Assembly: GCA_049340005.1 (NCBI GenBank)
Contig: JBMPIY010000012.1
DNA: 64,000 nucleotides
Direction: 5' to 3' (one strand)
DNA from: CAXBDP01 sp963974465
GTDB lineage: Bacteria; Bacteroidota; Bacteroidia; Cytophagales; Cyclobacteriaceae
The notes beneath the pieces are model-generated. The model ran no database searches. It saw nothing but the letters and a program-made list of their open reading frames with translations, and was not told the DNA's origin. This document shows, one piece after another, positions 16,437-25,184 of the stretch; the first letter of the stretch is position 1; each line of letters starts with the position of its first letter. Made by a program: the position numbers and the translations under genes.

Positions 16437-16763
16437 ATGAACGAAAACACAAAACCTGAAGAATGGATTCGGCAGACTGCCGAGCTGACGATTAAGCAGC
16501 TTGATCAGGAATTGCCGAATCCATTTTCATCTGACGAAGGTGATTGGGAAGTATTACAAGCTTGGCTTCTCAAGGTGATTAAACACAAGCTTGACTATGA
16601 TATGCAAGGTTTGTTGCAAGCCTTGTATCGGATTGACTTGAAAGAAAGTAAAGTCAAAGAAATATTAACTCTTGCTCCACCAGATGACATCCCGCATTTG
16701 CTGACTGAAGAGATTTTGAAAAGACAATGGCAGAAGATTTTAATCCGCCAAAAATACAGCTGA
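16437..16763 (+). CDS. Small hypothetical protein downstream of DUF5606
   Basis: A 108-residue acidic, helical protein without signal or membrane segment. It begins immediately after the DUF5606 stop codon and ends ten bases before the convergent fbp gene. No domain is recognised; the middle (GDWEVLQAWLLKVIKHKLDYD) and the C-terminal helix (LLTEEILKRQWQKIL) look amphipathic. Translational coupling with DUF5606 is likely, suggesting a shared or supporting role. Function unknown. Confidence 0.72.
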   Translation: MNENTKPEEWIRQTAELTIKQLDQELPNPFSSDEGDWEVLQAWLLKVIKHKLDYDMQGLLQALYRIDLKESKVKEILTLAPPDDIPHLLTEEILKRQWQKILIRQKYS

Positions 16764-16773
16764 AGCGTTTTTC

Positions 16774-17763
16774 CTATTCCAAACCGCAAGCCTTCTTAAC
16801 CATATTGGTAGATCCCACAAAATATGGAACGCGCTGATGAAGCTTAGTTGGAACAATATCTAGAATTCTATTTTTTCCATCCAAAGCTAGACCTCCCGCT
16901 TGTTCTACCAAGAAAGCTAATGCATTGCATTCGTATAACAAACGAAGTTTTCCACTAGGCGCACTTTCAGTAGCTGGGTAAATAAAGATTCCACCTTTGA
17001 AAAGGTTTCGATGGAAATCGGCTACTAATGACCCAATATATCTGGCGGAATACTTATTGTCTTTACAATATTGAATGTACTCATTGACCTCGGCTGGAAA
17101 ACTGTTGGAAGAGCCTTCATTGATGCTATATATTTTCCCATCCTTCGGTGTTTGGATATTTGGATGGGATAAGAAATATTCACCTAAAGAACTTTCATAA
17201 GTAAATCCATTTACGCCTTTGCCTGTACTATAAACAAGCATAGTAGACGAGCCATACAAGACATAACCGGCTGCAACTTGTGCGCTTCCAGCTTGAAGCA
17301 AGTCTTCCATTTGTACCGGTCCACCTATCGGACTCACTCTGCGATAAACTGAAAATATGGTTCCAATAGAAACATTTACATCTATATTAGAAGAGCCGTC
17401 AAGTGGATCCATTGCCACTATATATCGACCATTGTATTTGCCAGTATCTACTACGCCTTCGTCTTCTTCGGAGATGATTCCGCAAACCTCTCCACCTTTG
17501 GTTAATGCCCTGATAAAACGAATATTAGCTGCTACATCTAATTTCTGTTGGTCTTCACCCTGCACATTTTGAGCACCAAATCCTCCCAATATATCTACCA
17601 ATCCCGCACGATTTATTTCCCTATTTACAACTTTGGATGCCAGTGCAATATCTCTCAGCAGCTGCGAAAGCTCCCCACTTGCAAAAGGAAAATCATCTTG
17701 GTTGTTTTTGATAAATCTGTCGAGCGTTACGCCAATTGGCGATGAAATAGGATTGGGTTCCAT
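16774..17763 (-). CDS. fbp: Class I fructose-1,6-bisphosphatase
   Basis: A 329-residue class I enzyme hydrolysing fructose-1,6-bisphosphate to fructose-6-phosphate in gluconeogenesis. The metal-binding signature is complete: GIISEEDE (Glu99/Glu100) and DPLDGSSNIDVNVSIGT (Asp119, Asp122). The C-terminal substrate region KLRLLYECNALAFLVEQAGG is also typical. Full length, cytoplasmic, single gene facing away from the aspartate kinase. An octamer copy lies on the coding strand at 16892, in the AGGLA segment. Confidence 0.95.
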   Translation of the reverse strand: MEPNPISSPIGVTLDRFIKNNQDDFPFASGELSQLLRDIALASKVVNREINRAGLVDILGGFGAQNVQGEDQQKLDVAANIRFIRALTKGGEVCGIISEEDEGVVDTGKYNGRYIVAMDPLDGSSNIDVNVSIGTIFSVYRRVSPIGGPVQMEDLLQAGSAQVAAGYVLYGSSTMLVYSTGKGVNGFTYESSLGEYFLSHPNIQTPKDGKIYSINEGSSNSFPAEVNEYIQYCKDNKYSARYIGSLVADFHRNLFKGGIFIYPATESAPSGKLRLLYECNALAFLVEQAGGLALDGKNRILDIVPTKLHQRVPYFVGSTNMVKKACGLE

Positions 17764-17979
17764 AGTGAATTCGGGTCGTAATTTTGGTGCAGCGAAATTA
17801 AGCCAAAATTGTAAGCTTAAAAAAATAAGCTAAGCTTAAATGGAATGTCTAGGTCAAAAAGGGTTTAAGTAAGAAAAATAGATTTAACTGAGAAATTCAA
17901 AAAACAGAAATAAAGCCTAACAAAGCTCTTTTTCCTATCAAATCACGTTATTTGTCGTTTGGAAAATTGTAAGTAAGCT

Positions 17980-19230
17980 TTGTCAATGATCGTATTCAAA
18001 TTTGGTGGTGCATCAGTAAAAGATGCGGAGGGTATTCAGAATTTAGCTAAAATCCTTAAACTATACTCAGATAAGAAAATTGTCTGCATAGTATCTGCAA
18101 TGGGCAAAACAACCAATGCACTTGAGCAAATTTTAGCCAAAGTTTGGGCCAATGAAAATCCATTCGAATTTATAGAGCATCTCAAAAATTATCATCTCCA
18201 AACCGCTATGGAATTGGAGCTAGATATTGATGCAATTATAGAATTGAATGAGATATTTGATCTGCTTAATGAGCAATTAAATACAGTAGATCGTAACGGC
18301 TCTTTCGATTTTTATTACGACCAAATAGTCTCCTTTGGAGAATTACTATCTACCACGATTGTTCATCATTTCTTAGTGGAATCTCAATGCGAAAACTGGC
18401 TTGTTCCTGCCAAAGATTTGATTCGCACAAATAATCTATACCGTGATGCTGAAGTAAATTGGGAATTGACTCAAGCTAATTTGCAAAAACTAATACAAGG
18501 AAATCCTGCAAATATCATTCTTACTCAAGGATTTATAGGTGGTGATGAAAATGGAAATTGCACTACTCTTGGGCGGGAGGGATCCGATTTTACAGCTGCT
18601 ATTATCGCTCATTGCATCAATGCCGAATCAGTAAGCATTTGGAAAGATGTACCTGGAGTACTCACAGCCGACCCTCGAATAATGAAGGAAACGCAGAAAT
18701 TTGAGCGAATAAGTTATCAAGATGCTGCGGAGATGACCTATTATGGTGCAGTTGTAATTCACCCAAAAACCATCCTCCCGCTTTCTCAAAAAGGAATTCC
18801 ATTGCATGTAAAACCATTTCTGCAACCAGAAGCATCCGGTACAGTAATTTCCCAAAACAAAGGCCAAGCTTTACCTACTTATATTTACAAATTCAATCAA
18901 ACGTTGATTTCATTTGCTACACGTGATTTCTCATTTATCCATGAAAAAAATCTAAGTGATATATTGCAGGAATTAAGCAATTGCCATATTCACGCTAATT
19001 TAATGCAAAACTCGGCGACTTCATTTTCAGTGATTTTCGATTATCGAAAGGATAAGTTTGAACAATTGATCCAAGCTTTGCAGGAACATTTTAGCATCAA
19101 ATACAATCATGAGCTTACTTTGCTCACCATCAAAAATTACCTTGAAGAAAATGTAGCTTTGGTAAAAGAGAATAAAGAATTTTTGATTGAACAGAAGACA
19201 AGAAATACATTTCAGCTATTATACAAATAG
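17980..19230 (+). CDS. lysC: Aspartate kinase (monofunctional)
   Basis: A 416-residue aspartokinase, phosphorylating aspartate at the head of the lysine/threonine/methionine pathways. Motifs: FKFGGASVKDAEGI at the N-terminus, TLGREGSDFTAAIIA in the middle and MTYYGAVVIHPKTI. The C-terminal ACT-type regulatory region is short and divergent, so feedback behaviour cannot be predicted. It stands in front of pyrF with a 12-base gap. Unusually it has two octamer copies 201 bases apart in opposite orientations (18573 and 18774). Confidence 0.92.
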   Translation: MSMIVFKFGGASVKDAEGIQNLAKILKLYSDKKIVCIVSAMGKTTNALEQILAKVWANENPFEFIEHLKNYHLQTAMELELDIDAIIELNEIFDLLNEQLNTVDRNGSFDFYYDQIVSFGELLSTTIVHHFLVESQCENWLVPAKDLIRTNNLYRDAEVNWELTQANLQKLIQGNPANIILTQGFIGGDENGNCTTLGREGSDFTAAIIAHCINAESVSIWKDVPGVLTADPRIMKETQKFERISYQDAAEMTYYGAVVIHPKTILPLSQKGIPLHVKPFLQPEASGTVISQNKGQALPTYIYKFNQTLISFATRDFSFIHEKNLSDILQELSNCHIHANLMQNSATSFSVIFDYRKDKFEQLIQALQEHFSIKYNHELTLLTIKNYLEENVALVKENKEFLIEQKTRNTFQLLYK

Positions 19231-19242
19231 GCTAATCGCACC

Positions 19243-20058
19243 ATGAATAGACAAGAATTATTTGCTCAGATTAAGAAAAAAGGAAGTTTCCTTTGCGTAG
19301 GATTGGATACAGACATTCAAAAAATTCCACCGCATTTGTTGCGGGAGGAGGATCCAATATTCGAATTCAATAAGCAAATAATCGATGCTACGGCGGACTA
19401 TTGCGTGGCCTACAAACCTAACATCGCCTTTTATGAAAGCAGAGGTATCAAAGGCTGGGAAAGCTTACAAAAAACGCTCAATTACATTCCAAAGGAGCAT
19501 TTTACCATTGCCGACGCTAAGCGTGGAGATATTGGCAATACCAGCAAAATGTACGCTCAAACATTCTTTGAAACTTTCGAATTTGACTCGATAACGATAG
19601 CGCCATACATGGGCAGCGATTCTGTAGAGCCATTTTTAAGTTTCCCAGACAAATGGGTGATTTTGCTAGCGCTTACTTCCAATCCGGGCAGTATGGATTT
19701 CCAGTTGACCAAAGATGCGAATGGAACGGAACTTTATAAGAAAGTCCTCGAAACAAGTAAGCAATGGGGAGATGCTGATAATTTGATGTATGTGGTAGGT
19801 GCTACAAGAGCTGAATATTTGACTGAAATTCGTCAAATTGTTCCTGATAATTTCTTGCTTATTCCAGGTGTTGGCGCACAAGGTGGCTCACTAGCAGAAG
19901 TGGCCAAATATGGAATGAATCAAGAATGTGGCTTGCTAGTCAACTCAAGTAGGGCTATTATTTACAAGTCTAGCGAAGATGATTTTGCCGAAAAAGCTCA
20001 AAATGAAGCCAAGATTATCCGAATGGAAATGCAGGATTTACTGGATAAATATTTATAA
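19243..20058 (+). CDS. pyrF: Orotidine 5'-phosphate decarboxylase
   Basis: A 271-residue decarboxylase making UMP from OMP. The active-site tetrad is in DAKRGDIGNT (Asp91, Lys93, Asp96), and the phosphate-binding end LLIPGVGAQGG is present. The length and the FLCVGLDTD opening place it in the long (type 2) subfamily. It follows aspartate kinase by 12 bases; a shared transcript is likely although the pathways differ. An octamer at 19341 encodes part of LREED. Confidence 0.94.
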   Translation: MNRQELFAQIKKKGSFLCVGLDTDIQKIPPHLLREEDPIFEFNKQIIDATADYCVAYKPNIAFYESRGIKGWESLQKTLNYIPKEHFTIADAKRGDIGNTSKMYAQTFFETFEFDSITIAPYMGSDSVEPFLSFPDKWVILLALTSNPGSMDFQLTKDANGTELYKKVLETSKQWGDADNLMYVVGATRAEYLTEIRQIVPDNFLLIPGVGAQGGSLAEVAKYGMNQECGLLVNSSRAIIYKSSEDDFAEKAQNEAKIIRMEMQDLLDKYL

Positions 20059-20129
20059 AAAGCTTATTTTTAGGATATTGAAGATTTGGAAGTTGAAAAT
20101 CCAACTCAATAATCCAAACATAGGCATTG

Positions 20130-21410
20130 ATGAAAGAGGAGTTCCTTCATTATATCTGGCGTTTTCAGAAGTTTGACCAAAACAAACTTGAAACGACTGA
20201 TGGTAAACCTTTGGCCATCTTTGATACTGGACATTACAATACAGATTCTGGCCCGGATTTTAAACAGGCTAATCTTTCAATTGATGGAATAAAATGGGCA
20301 GGAAATGTTGAGATCCATGTGAAAGCATCGGATTGGCTCAAGCATAATCATCAAAATGACGAAGCTTATGAATCGGTAATACTTCACGTAGTTTGGATTC
20401 AAGATCAAATCATCAAAAATGCAGATGGCGAAATAATCCCAACCTTGGAATTGCATGATAGATCGGATAAGGATTTAGAAAATCGCTATACCGCCCTCGT
20501 TCGTAATCTCTACCCAATACCTTGCAAAAACTACCTCCCAAGTATTCGAGAAATCACCAAATTGGATATGATGGAGCAGGCTTTGATTCATAGACTTGAA
20601 TTGAAAGCACAAGAGATCCTTGAGATATATCGTAACCAGCAAAAAGACTGGCCACAAACTTGCCAAATTTGGCTATTTAGGCATTTTGGATTTAAAGTAA
20701 ATACTGAGCCTTTCACTGAATTAGGAAAACGGATTCCATGGAAACTCTTCGCATGGCATCAGCAAAACCCTTTTCAGATTGAAGCATTATTATTTGGAGT
20801 GGCAGGCTTACTCCAAAACAACACCATTGATCATGAATACTATAAATCCCTAAAAAAGGAATTTAAATTCTTGGCGAGTAAAAACAAGTTCAAGGAAAAT
20901 TATATCGAAGCTGAACAATGGAAATTCCTCCGCTTAAGACCTGCGAATTTCCCAACCTTGCGAATGGCTCAATTGGCGGCATTTATGGCCACCAACCCTC
21001 ATCCTTACACATTGCTAGAATCCTTCCCTGATGTAAAAAAGTTGGACGATGCTTTTAAAAATGAACTTTCCCCATTCTGGAAGACGCATTATCATTTTGG
21101 TAAAACTGGAAAAGGAATTCCTAAACACATGGGTCAGAATAGTCGTGATTTGCTGATAATCAATGTAGCTGCTCCACTCATGTTTGCCATTGGGCTTGAA
21201 AAGGAAGACCAGCAATATTTCGATACCGCACTCGAATGGCTGGAGGCACTAACTCCAGAGAAAAACAGAATCACCAAAAATTGGGAGGAACTCGGACTGC
21301 CAAATAACACTGCTTTTGATTCCCAAGCACTTATTGGCTTATATCGACACTTTTGTGAAAACAAACAATGCCTCAAATGCAAGATTGGGAATGAAGCACT
21401 TCAATCATGA
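20130..21410 (+). CDS. DUF2851 family protein
   Basis: A 426-residue cytoplasmic protein matching the DUF2851 family, which is largely restricted to Bacteroidota. Conserved stretches are EEFLHYIWRFQKFD, TGHYNTDSGPDFKQA, WAGNVEIHVKASDWLKH and a C-terminal cysteine cluster (C-x6-C-x2-C, near ENKQCLKCKIG) that could bind a metal. The GPDF..A..I and GNVEIH pattern resembles nuclease-like folds, but activity is unproven. I chose the ATG at 20130; an in-frame TTG lies just before it. No clear operon partner. Confidence 0.85.
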   Translation: MKEEFLHYIWRFQKFDQNKLETTDGKPLAIFDTGHYNTDSGPDFKQANLSIDGIKWAGNVEIHVKASDWLKHNHQNDEAYESVILHVVWIQDQIIKNADGEIIPTLELHDRSDKDLENRYTALVRNLYPIPCKNYLPSIREITKLDMMEQALIHRLELKAQEILEIYRNQQKDWPQTCQIWLFRHFGFKVNTEPFTELGKRIPWKLFAWHQQNPFQIEALLFGVAGLLQNNTIDHEYYKSLKKEFKFLASKNKFKENYIEAEQWKFLRLRPANFPTLRMAQLAAFMATNPHPYTLLESFPDVKKLDDAFKNELSPFWKTHYHFGKTGKGIPKHMGQNSRDLLIINVAAPLMFAIGLEKEDQQYFDTALEWLEALTPEKNRITKNWEELGLPNNTAFDSQALIGLYRHFCENKQCLKCKIGNEALQS

Positions 21411-21505
21411 TTCTAATATTCTTACCCCCGCTTTCTATTCACCCCCTTAAGCATCAATAAGACAAAGTCTAAAATTTTAGCTAATTTTGCATCCTAAATT
21501 TAGAG

Positions 21506-22141
21506 ATGATGTTAAATCCCGTAATAATATTTGGTGCAAAAGGACTGGCAAAAGCTGCTTATGACATTTACAGAAGTAATGGCATAGAGGTTTTCGCTTT
21601 TCTAGACGACAATGAAGAATTACACAATCAGCAAATTGGTGAGGCTAGTGTTTTAGGAAGTCCTGATGATGATGGCTTTTTGAAATACATTGGTAAAAAA
21701 TGCGATGCATTTGTAGCAATAGAAGACCCGAAATACCGTGCAGCTACCATCAAAATGTTGCTCGAAAGAAGAAAGGTGATGCCTACCAATGCGCTTCACA
21801 AAAACATAAGCATTCCTGATAACTTGGAAATTGGTCATGGTAATTTTGTGAATGCTGGTGTTGTATTAGGTGAAGGTTCTAAATTAGGAAATCATATCAT
21901 TATCAACTCAGGTTGCACAATCGATTACGATTGCACTATTGGAGATTATGTGCAATTAGGTGCTGGAACGGTTATAGGTGCAAGTGCAAGTATCGAGGAG
22001 AATGTTTTGATCGGAACGGGTTCAGTAATTTTGCCAGGAGTCAAAATCGGCAAAGGCGCACAAGTTGGGCCGGGTTCTGTGGTAATATCCAATGTAAAAG
22101 CTAAAGAAGTTGTCTATGGCAATCCAGCCAAAGTAGTTTAA
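21506..22141 (+). CDS. NeuD/PglD-like sugar acetyltransferase
   Basis: A 211-residue two-domain protein. The N-terminal 90 residues form a nucleotide-binding-like fold (IIFGAKGLAKAAYDI). From about residue 105 a left-handed beta-helix of hexapeptide repeats begins (LEIGHGNFVNAGVVLGEG, IINSGCTIDYDCTIGDYVQLGAG), ending in VVYGNPAKVV, all typical of NeuD/PglD acetyl-CoA-dependent O- or N-acetyltransferases of surface sugars. The usual catalytic His of the DHD motif appears replaced (IDYDCTIGD), so activity is uncertain. It is not in a visible polysaccharide cluster. TAATTTTG at 21483 fits a -7 element. Confidence 0.82.
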   Translation: MMLNPVIIFGAKGLAKAAYDIYRSNGIEVFAFLDDNEELHNQQIGEASVLGSPDDDGFLKYIGKKCDAFVAIEDPKYRAATIKMLLERRKVMPTNALHKNISIPDNLEIGHGNFVNAGVVLGEGSKLGNHIIINSGCTIDYDCTIGDYVQLGAGTVIGASASIEENVLIGTGSVILPGVKIGKGAQVGPGSVVISNVKAKEVVYGNPAKVV

Positions 22142-22182
22142 TATTCAAAATCAATTTTCACAAAAAACACCTTGTTTGCAGC

Positions 22183-22190
22183 AAGGAGGT
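22183..22190 (+). promoter_or_regulatory. Strong Shine-Dalgarno sequence for trhO
   Basis: AAGGAGGT lies five bases before the ATG at 22196. Such near-perfect anti-16S pairing is rare in Bacteroidota, whose genes usually lack it. It fixes the trhO start and rules out the in-frame codon 24 bases upstream. Confidence 0.7.
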
Positions 22191-22195
22191 CAATT

Positions 22196-23152
22196 ATGGA
22201 AAACTATCAAGTATTACTTTATTATCACTACACACCTATAGCGGATGTAGAAGAGTTCAGAGAGCAACATCATTTGCTTTGTCTGGAGCTTGGCCTGATG
22301 GGCCGAATTATCGTTGCGCACGAAGGCTTAAACGGAACCGTTTCTGGCACGCCCGAAGCTTGCCAAAAATACATGGATGCAGTGAAATCAGATCCTCGAT
22401 TCGACGGAATAGATTTTAAAATTGACGAATCTAATACTCCCGCTTTCCGAAAACTGAATGTGCGTGTGAAACCTGAAATTGTTCACTCAAGTTTGAGACA
22501 TATCAAGCCATTTGAAAAAACAGGTGTTCATTTAAGTCCACAAGATTTCAAATCGCTGAAAGACCAAGAAGATGTAGTGATTTTGGACGTTCGCTCCAAC
22601 TATGAGCACAGTGTTGGCCGCTTCAAAAATGCCGTCACTTTCGATATCGAAAACTTCCGTGATTTCCCTCAGAAGCTAAATGAAATTGAGCATCTAAAAG
22701 ACAAAAAGATTGTCACCTATTGCACTGGCGGTATCAAATGCGAAAAGGCGAGCGCTTACCTATTGGAGCAGGGGTTTGAGAATGTATATCAATTGCATGG
22801 AGGCATTATCAAATACGGAATCGAAACGGATGGTGAAGATTTCGAAGGCAAATGCTATGTATTTGACAATCGATTGACGGTAGATATAAACAAGAAAAAT
22901 CCTAAGGTAATTTCTAAGTGTTTTGTTTGCGACACTGAGAGCGACAGAATGGTAAACTGCGCCAATGCAGCCTGCAATGCACATGTGCCAATTTGTGAAA
23001 AATGCGGGTGGGAAATGAACGGTGCTTGCTCTAGCGAGTGCAAAGAACATCCTGAAATTCGTCCTTATGATGGCTCAGGATATTATGCCAAACAAAGCAA
23101 TGGCTATGATCCATATCACAATGCACTGAGACGCAAAAAAACGGAGGCTTAA
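22196..23152 (+). CDS. trhO: tRNA uridine(34) hydroxylase (rhodanese-like, YceA/TrhO)
   Basis: A 318-residue protein with an N-terminal acylphosphatase-like domain (HEGLNGTVSGTPEA near 42-56) and a central rhodanese domain. The catalytic loop is YCTGGIKCEKA with Cys176. TrhO hydroxylates U34 in several tRNAs in an oxygen-dependent way. The C-terminal third has cysteines (CFVCDTESDRMVNC, CEKCGWEMNGACSSEC) suggesting metal binding, and ends with PYDGSGYYAK. The start is fixed by the strong ribosome-binding site. The nucleoside phosphorylase follows after seven bases. Confidence 0.92.
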   Translation: MENYQVLLYYHYTPIADVEEFREQHHLLCLELGLMGRIIVAHEGLNGTVSGTPEACQKYMDAVKSDPRFDGIDFKIDESNTPAFRKLNVRVKPEIVHSSLRHIKPFEKTGVHLSPQDFKSLKDQEDVVILDVRSNYEHSVGRFKNAVTFDIENFRDFPQKLNEIEHLKDKKIVTYCTGGIKCEKASAYLLEQGFENVYQLHGGIIKYGIETDGEDFEGKCYVFDNRLTVDINKKNPKVISKCFVCDTESDRMVNCANAACNAHVPICEKCGWEMNGACSSECKEHPEIRPYDGSGYYAKQSNGYDPYHNALRRKKTEA

Positions 23153-23158
23153 GAAATC

Positions 23159-24025
23159 ATGTCCCAAACCTCCCGCATTTCCGAAGCTGATTTGATTATC
23201 AATCCAGATGGCTCTGTTTATCATCTCAATATCCATCCTGATCAATTATGTGATAAAATTATTGCCGTAGGTGATCCTGATAGAGTAGATGAGGTAAGTA
23301 AATACTTTGATAAAATTGATTACAAAATCGCAAAAAGAGAATTTGTTACCCATATAGGCTCGCTATCTGGTGAGAAAATAATGGCAATCAGTTCGGGCAT
23401 AGGTACTGATAATATTGACATTATGCTTACCGAACTGGATGCACTTGCCAATATCGATTTCGAAAAGCGGGAGGTAAAGCAGGCACATCGCACGCTCAAT
23501 ATTATTAGAATCGGAACTTCAGGAAGTATGCAAGCAGACATTCCAGAAGGTGCTTCACTTATCAGTAATTATGGCCTTGGTTTGGATACTTTGATGAGCT
23601 TTTACGATTTGAAACAAGATCAATTTGAAAAGGAGATTTGTGAGGACGTAAAGGAAAAAACTGGGTTGAATTTTCTTCCTTATTGTGTGCAAGGATCTAC
23701 ACTGTTGCAAAAGCAAATTGGCGAGGGAATGATTTTAGGGAATACAGTAACTTGTCCGGGATTTTATGGTCCACAAGGAAGAAAAGTACGATTACAGCCA
23801 AAAAATGCTGAACTACTGGATCAACTTGCGACATTTCAGAAGGATGATTTCAGGCTGACAAATTTCGAAATGGAAACTGCTGGCTATTATGGAATGGGTA
23901 AGTTATTAGGCCATGAAATCCTCAGCGTAAATGCAATTGTGGCAAATAGAATCACACAGAAATTTGCAGAGAATAGCCATGAAATTGTCGATGAATTGAT
24001 TCAAAAGGTACTCAATAAATTTTAA
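23159..24025 (+). CDS. Nucleoside phosphorylase (uridine phosphorylase-like)
   Basis: A 288-residue member of the PNP/UDP phosphorylase family, which splits nucleosides with phosphate into base and ribose-1-phosphate. AVGDPDRV (phosphate loop) and IRIGTSGSMQADIPEGA are the expected signatures, and FEMETAGYYGMG matches the ribose-binding FEMEx motif. It lies seven bases after trhO and is followed by a terminator. Substrate choice (uridine versus purine nucleoside) is not resolved; uridine is favoured by overall resemblance. It has two octamer copies (23169 template, 23467 coding). Confidence 0.9.
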   Translation: MSQTSRISEADLIINPDGSVYHLNIHPDQLCDKIIAVGDPDRVDEVSKYFDKIDYKIAKREFVTHIGSLSGEKIMAISSGIGTDNIDIMLTELDALANIDFEKREVKQAHRTLNIIRIGTSGSMQADIPEGASLISNYGLGLDTLMSFYDLKQDQFEKEICEDVKEKTGLNFLPYCVQGSTLLQKQIGEGMILGNTVTCPGFYGPQGRKVRLQPKNAELLDQLATFQKDDFRLTNFEMETAGYYGMGKLLGHEILSVNAIVANRITQKFAENSHEIVDELIQKVLNKF

Positions 24026-24031
24026 TAAAAA

Positions 24032-24064
24032 ATGAGCCTGAAAGGCATCTCAGGCTCATTTTAC
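24032..24064. terminator. Bidirectional Rho-independent terminator
   Basis: ATGAGCCTGA and TCAGGCTCAT form a ten-base stem with an AAGGCATC loop, flanked by AAAAA on the left and TTTT on the right. It ends the trhO/phosphorylase unit on the plus strand. The minus-strand SDR gene ends at 24127 nearby. Confidence 0.85.
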
Positions 24065-24126
24065 CTACATTTTTAATCTCATTAATTGCCATTTGGCTTT
24101 CATCATGCCCCAAACTAAGCTGGGGC

Positions 24127-24999
24127 TTAATCTTTTTTTCCTCTCATAGCTTCAAGCATATCCCACATCTCAGGAGTAATCATTTCAAGGTTATTAAATT
24201 CACCTGCTCCCATAAGCCATTCTCCTCCATCTATGGTTACAACTTCACCATTGACATAAGCTGCGAAATCACTTACAAGATACGCTGCCAAATTAGCCAG
24301 CTCTTGGTGCTCCCCTACCCTACCAACAGGAACTCTTTTAGCTGGATCAAACTTTTTCACCAGTTCGCCAGGCAACAATCTACTCCATGCACCTTCGGTT
24401 GGGAATGGACCAGGCGCGATTGCATTACTACGAATGCCATACTTGGCCCATTCTACAGCCAAACTCCTTGTGATGGCTAGAACGCCTGCTTTAGATGCCG
24501 CTGAAGGCACTACGTAACCTGAGCCTGTCCAAGCGTAGGTTGTTACTATATTCAGGAATGTTCCTTTTGTCTTGCTGTCTATCCAATGCTTACCCGCTGC
24601 AAGCGTGAAGTAGTAAGTTCCTTTCAATACTATATCTACAATAGTATCGAAAGCTCGATGGCTTAATCGCTCAGTCGGGCTTATGAAATTGCCAGCGGCA
24701 TTATTCACCACAGCATCCAATTTACCGTATGCTTTTACAGTTTGGCTAATCACATTTTCTACCTGCTCATATTCGCGAACATCACAGACAATTGGCAAAA
24801 CCCTCCCCCCTGTTTCATTTTCTAATTCCGTAGCAGTTGCTTGAAGCACTTCCATTTTGCGACTACAGATTACCACATCGGCACCAAGCTCTAAAAAGTA
24901 TTTGACCATAGCTTTTCCCAGTCCGGTTCCTCCACCTGTTACTAAAATCACTTTACCTTTTAAGGCATCATCTCTTAACATTCCTTCTGATTTCACCAT
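24127..24999 (-). CDS. SDR oxidoreductase, 2,4-dienoyl-CoA reductase-like
   Basis: A 290-residue short-chain dehydrogenase with TGGGTGLGKAM for cofactor binding and NNAAGNF. The active-site stretch YAWTGSGYVVPSAASKAGV is like that of 2,4-dienoyl-CoA reductases, in which Tyr and Lys are widely spaced, rather than the classical YxxxK. The C-terminus continues GEVVTIDGGEWL. A role in unsaturated fatty acid beta-oxidation is likely. I chose the ATG at 24999; the frame is open to 25047, and a shorter start at 24981 (MLRDD) is also plausible. Cytoplasmic, single gene. Confidence 0.85.
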   Translation of the reverse strand: MVKSEGMLRDDALKGKVILVTGGGTGLGKAMVKYFLELGADVVICSRKMEVLQATATELENETGGRVLPIVCDVREYEQVENVISQTVKAYGKLDAVVNNAAGNFISPTERLSHRAFDTIVDIVLKGTYYFTLAAGKHWIDSKTKGTFLNIVTTYAWTGSGYVVPSAASKAGVLAITRSLAVEWAKYGIRSNAIAPGPFPTEGAWSRLLPGELVKKFDPAKRVPVGRVGEHQELANLAAYLVSDFAAYVNGEVVTIDGGEWLMGAGEFNNLEMITPEMWDMLEAMRGKKD

Positions 25000-25137
25000 T
25001 GCTGTGTCGTTTTGTATGTGTTGGTTATTTTTCGAATATGAGTACAATGCGATGAAATCTCTTTATTTAAGATTTCAATCTTTTATTTCAATAAAAATAG
25101 AAAAAATACCTAGTTATCGAACCTCTAAAAACAAAAA

Positions 25138-25161
25138 ATCCTGCCCAAGGGCAGGATTTTT
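25138..25161 (-). terminator. Rho-independent terminator of the Asp-box protein gene
   Basis: ATCCTGCCC and GGGCAGGAT form a nine-base stem with a two-base loop, followed by T-runs on both sides. It lies directly after the minus-strand gene ending at 25185. Confidence 0.85.
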
Positions 25162-25184
25162 TATAGTATAAAATTTCAAATCAA

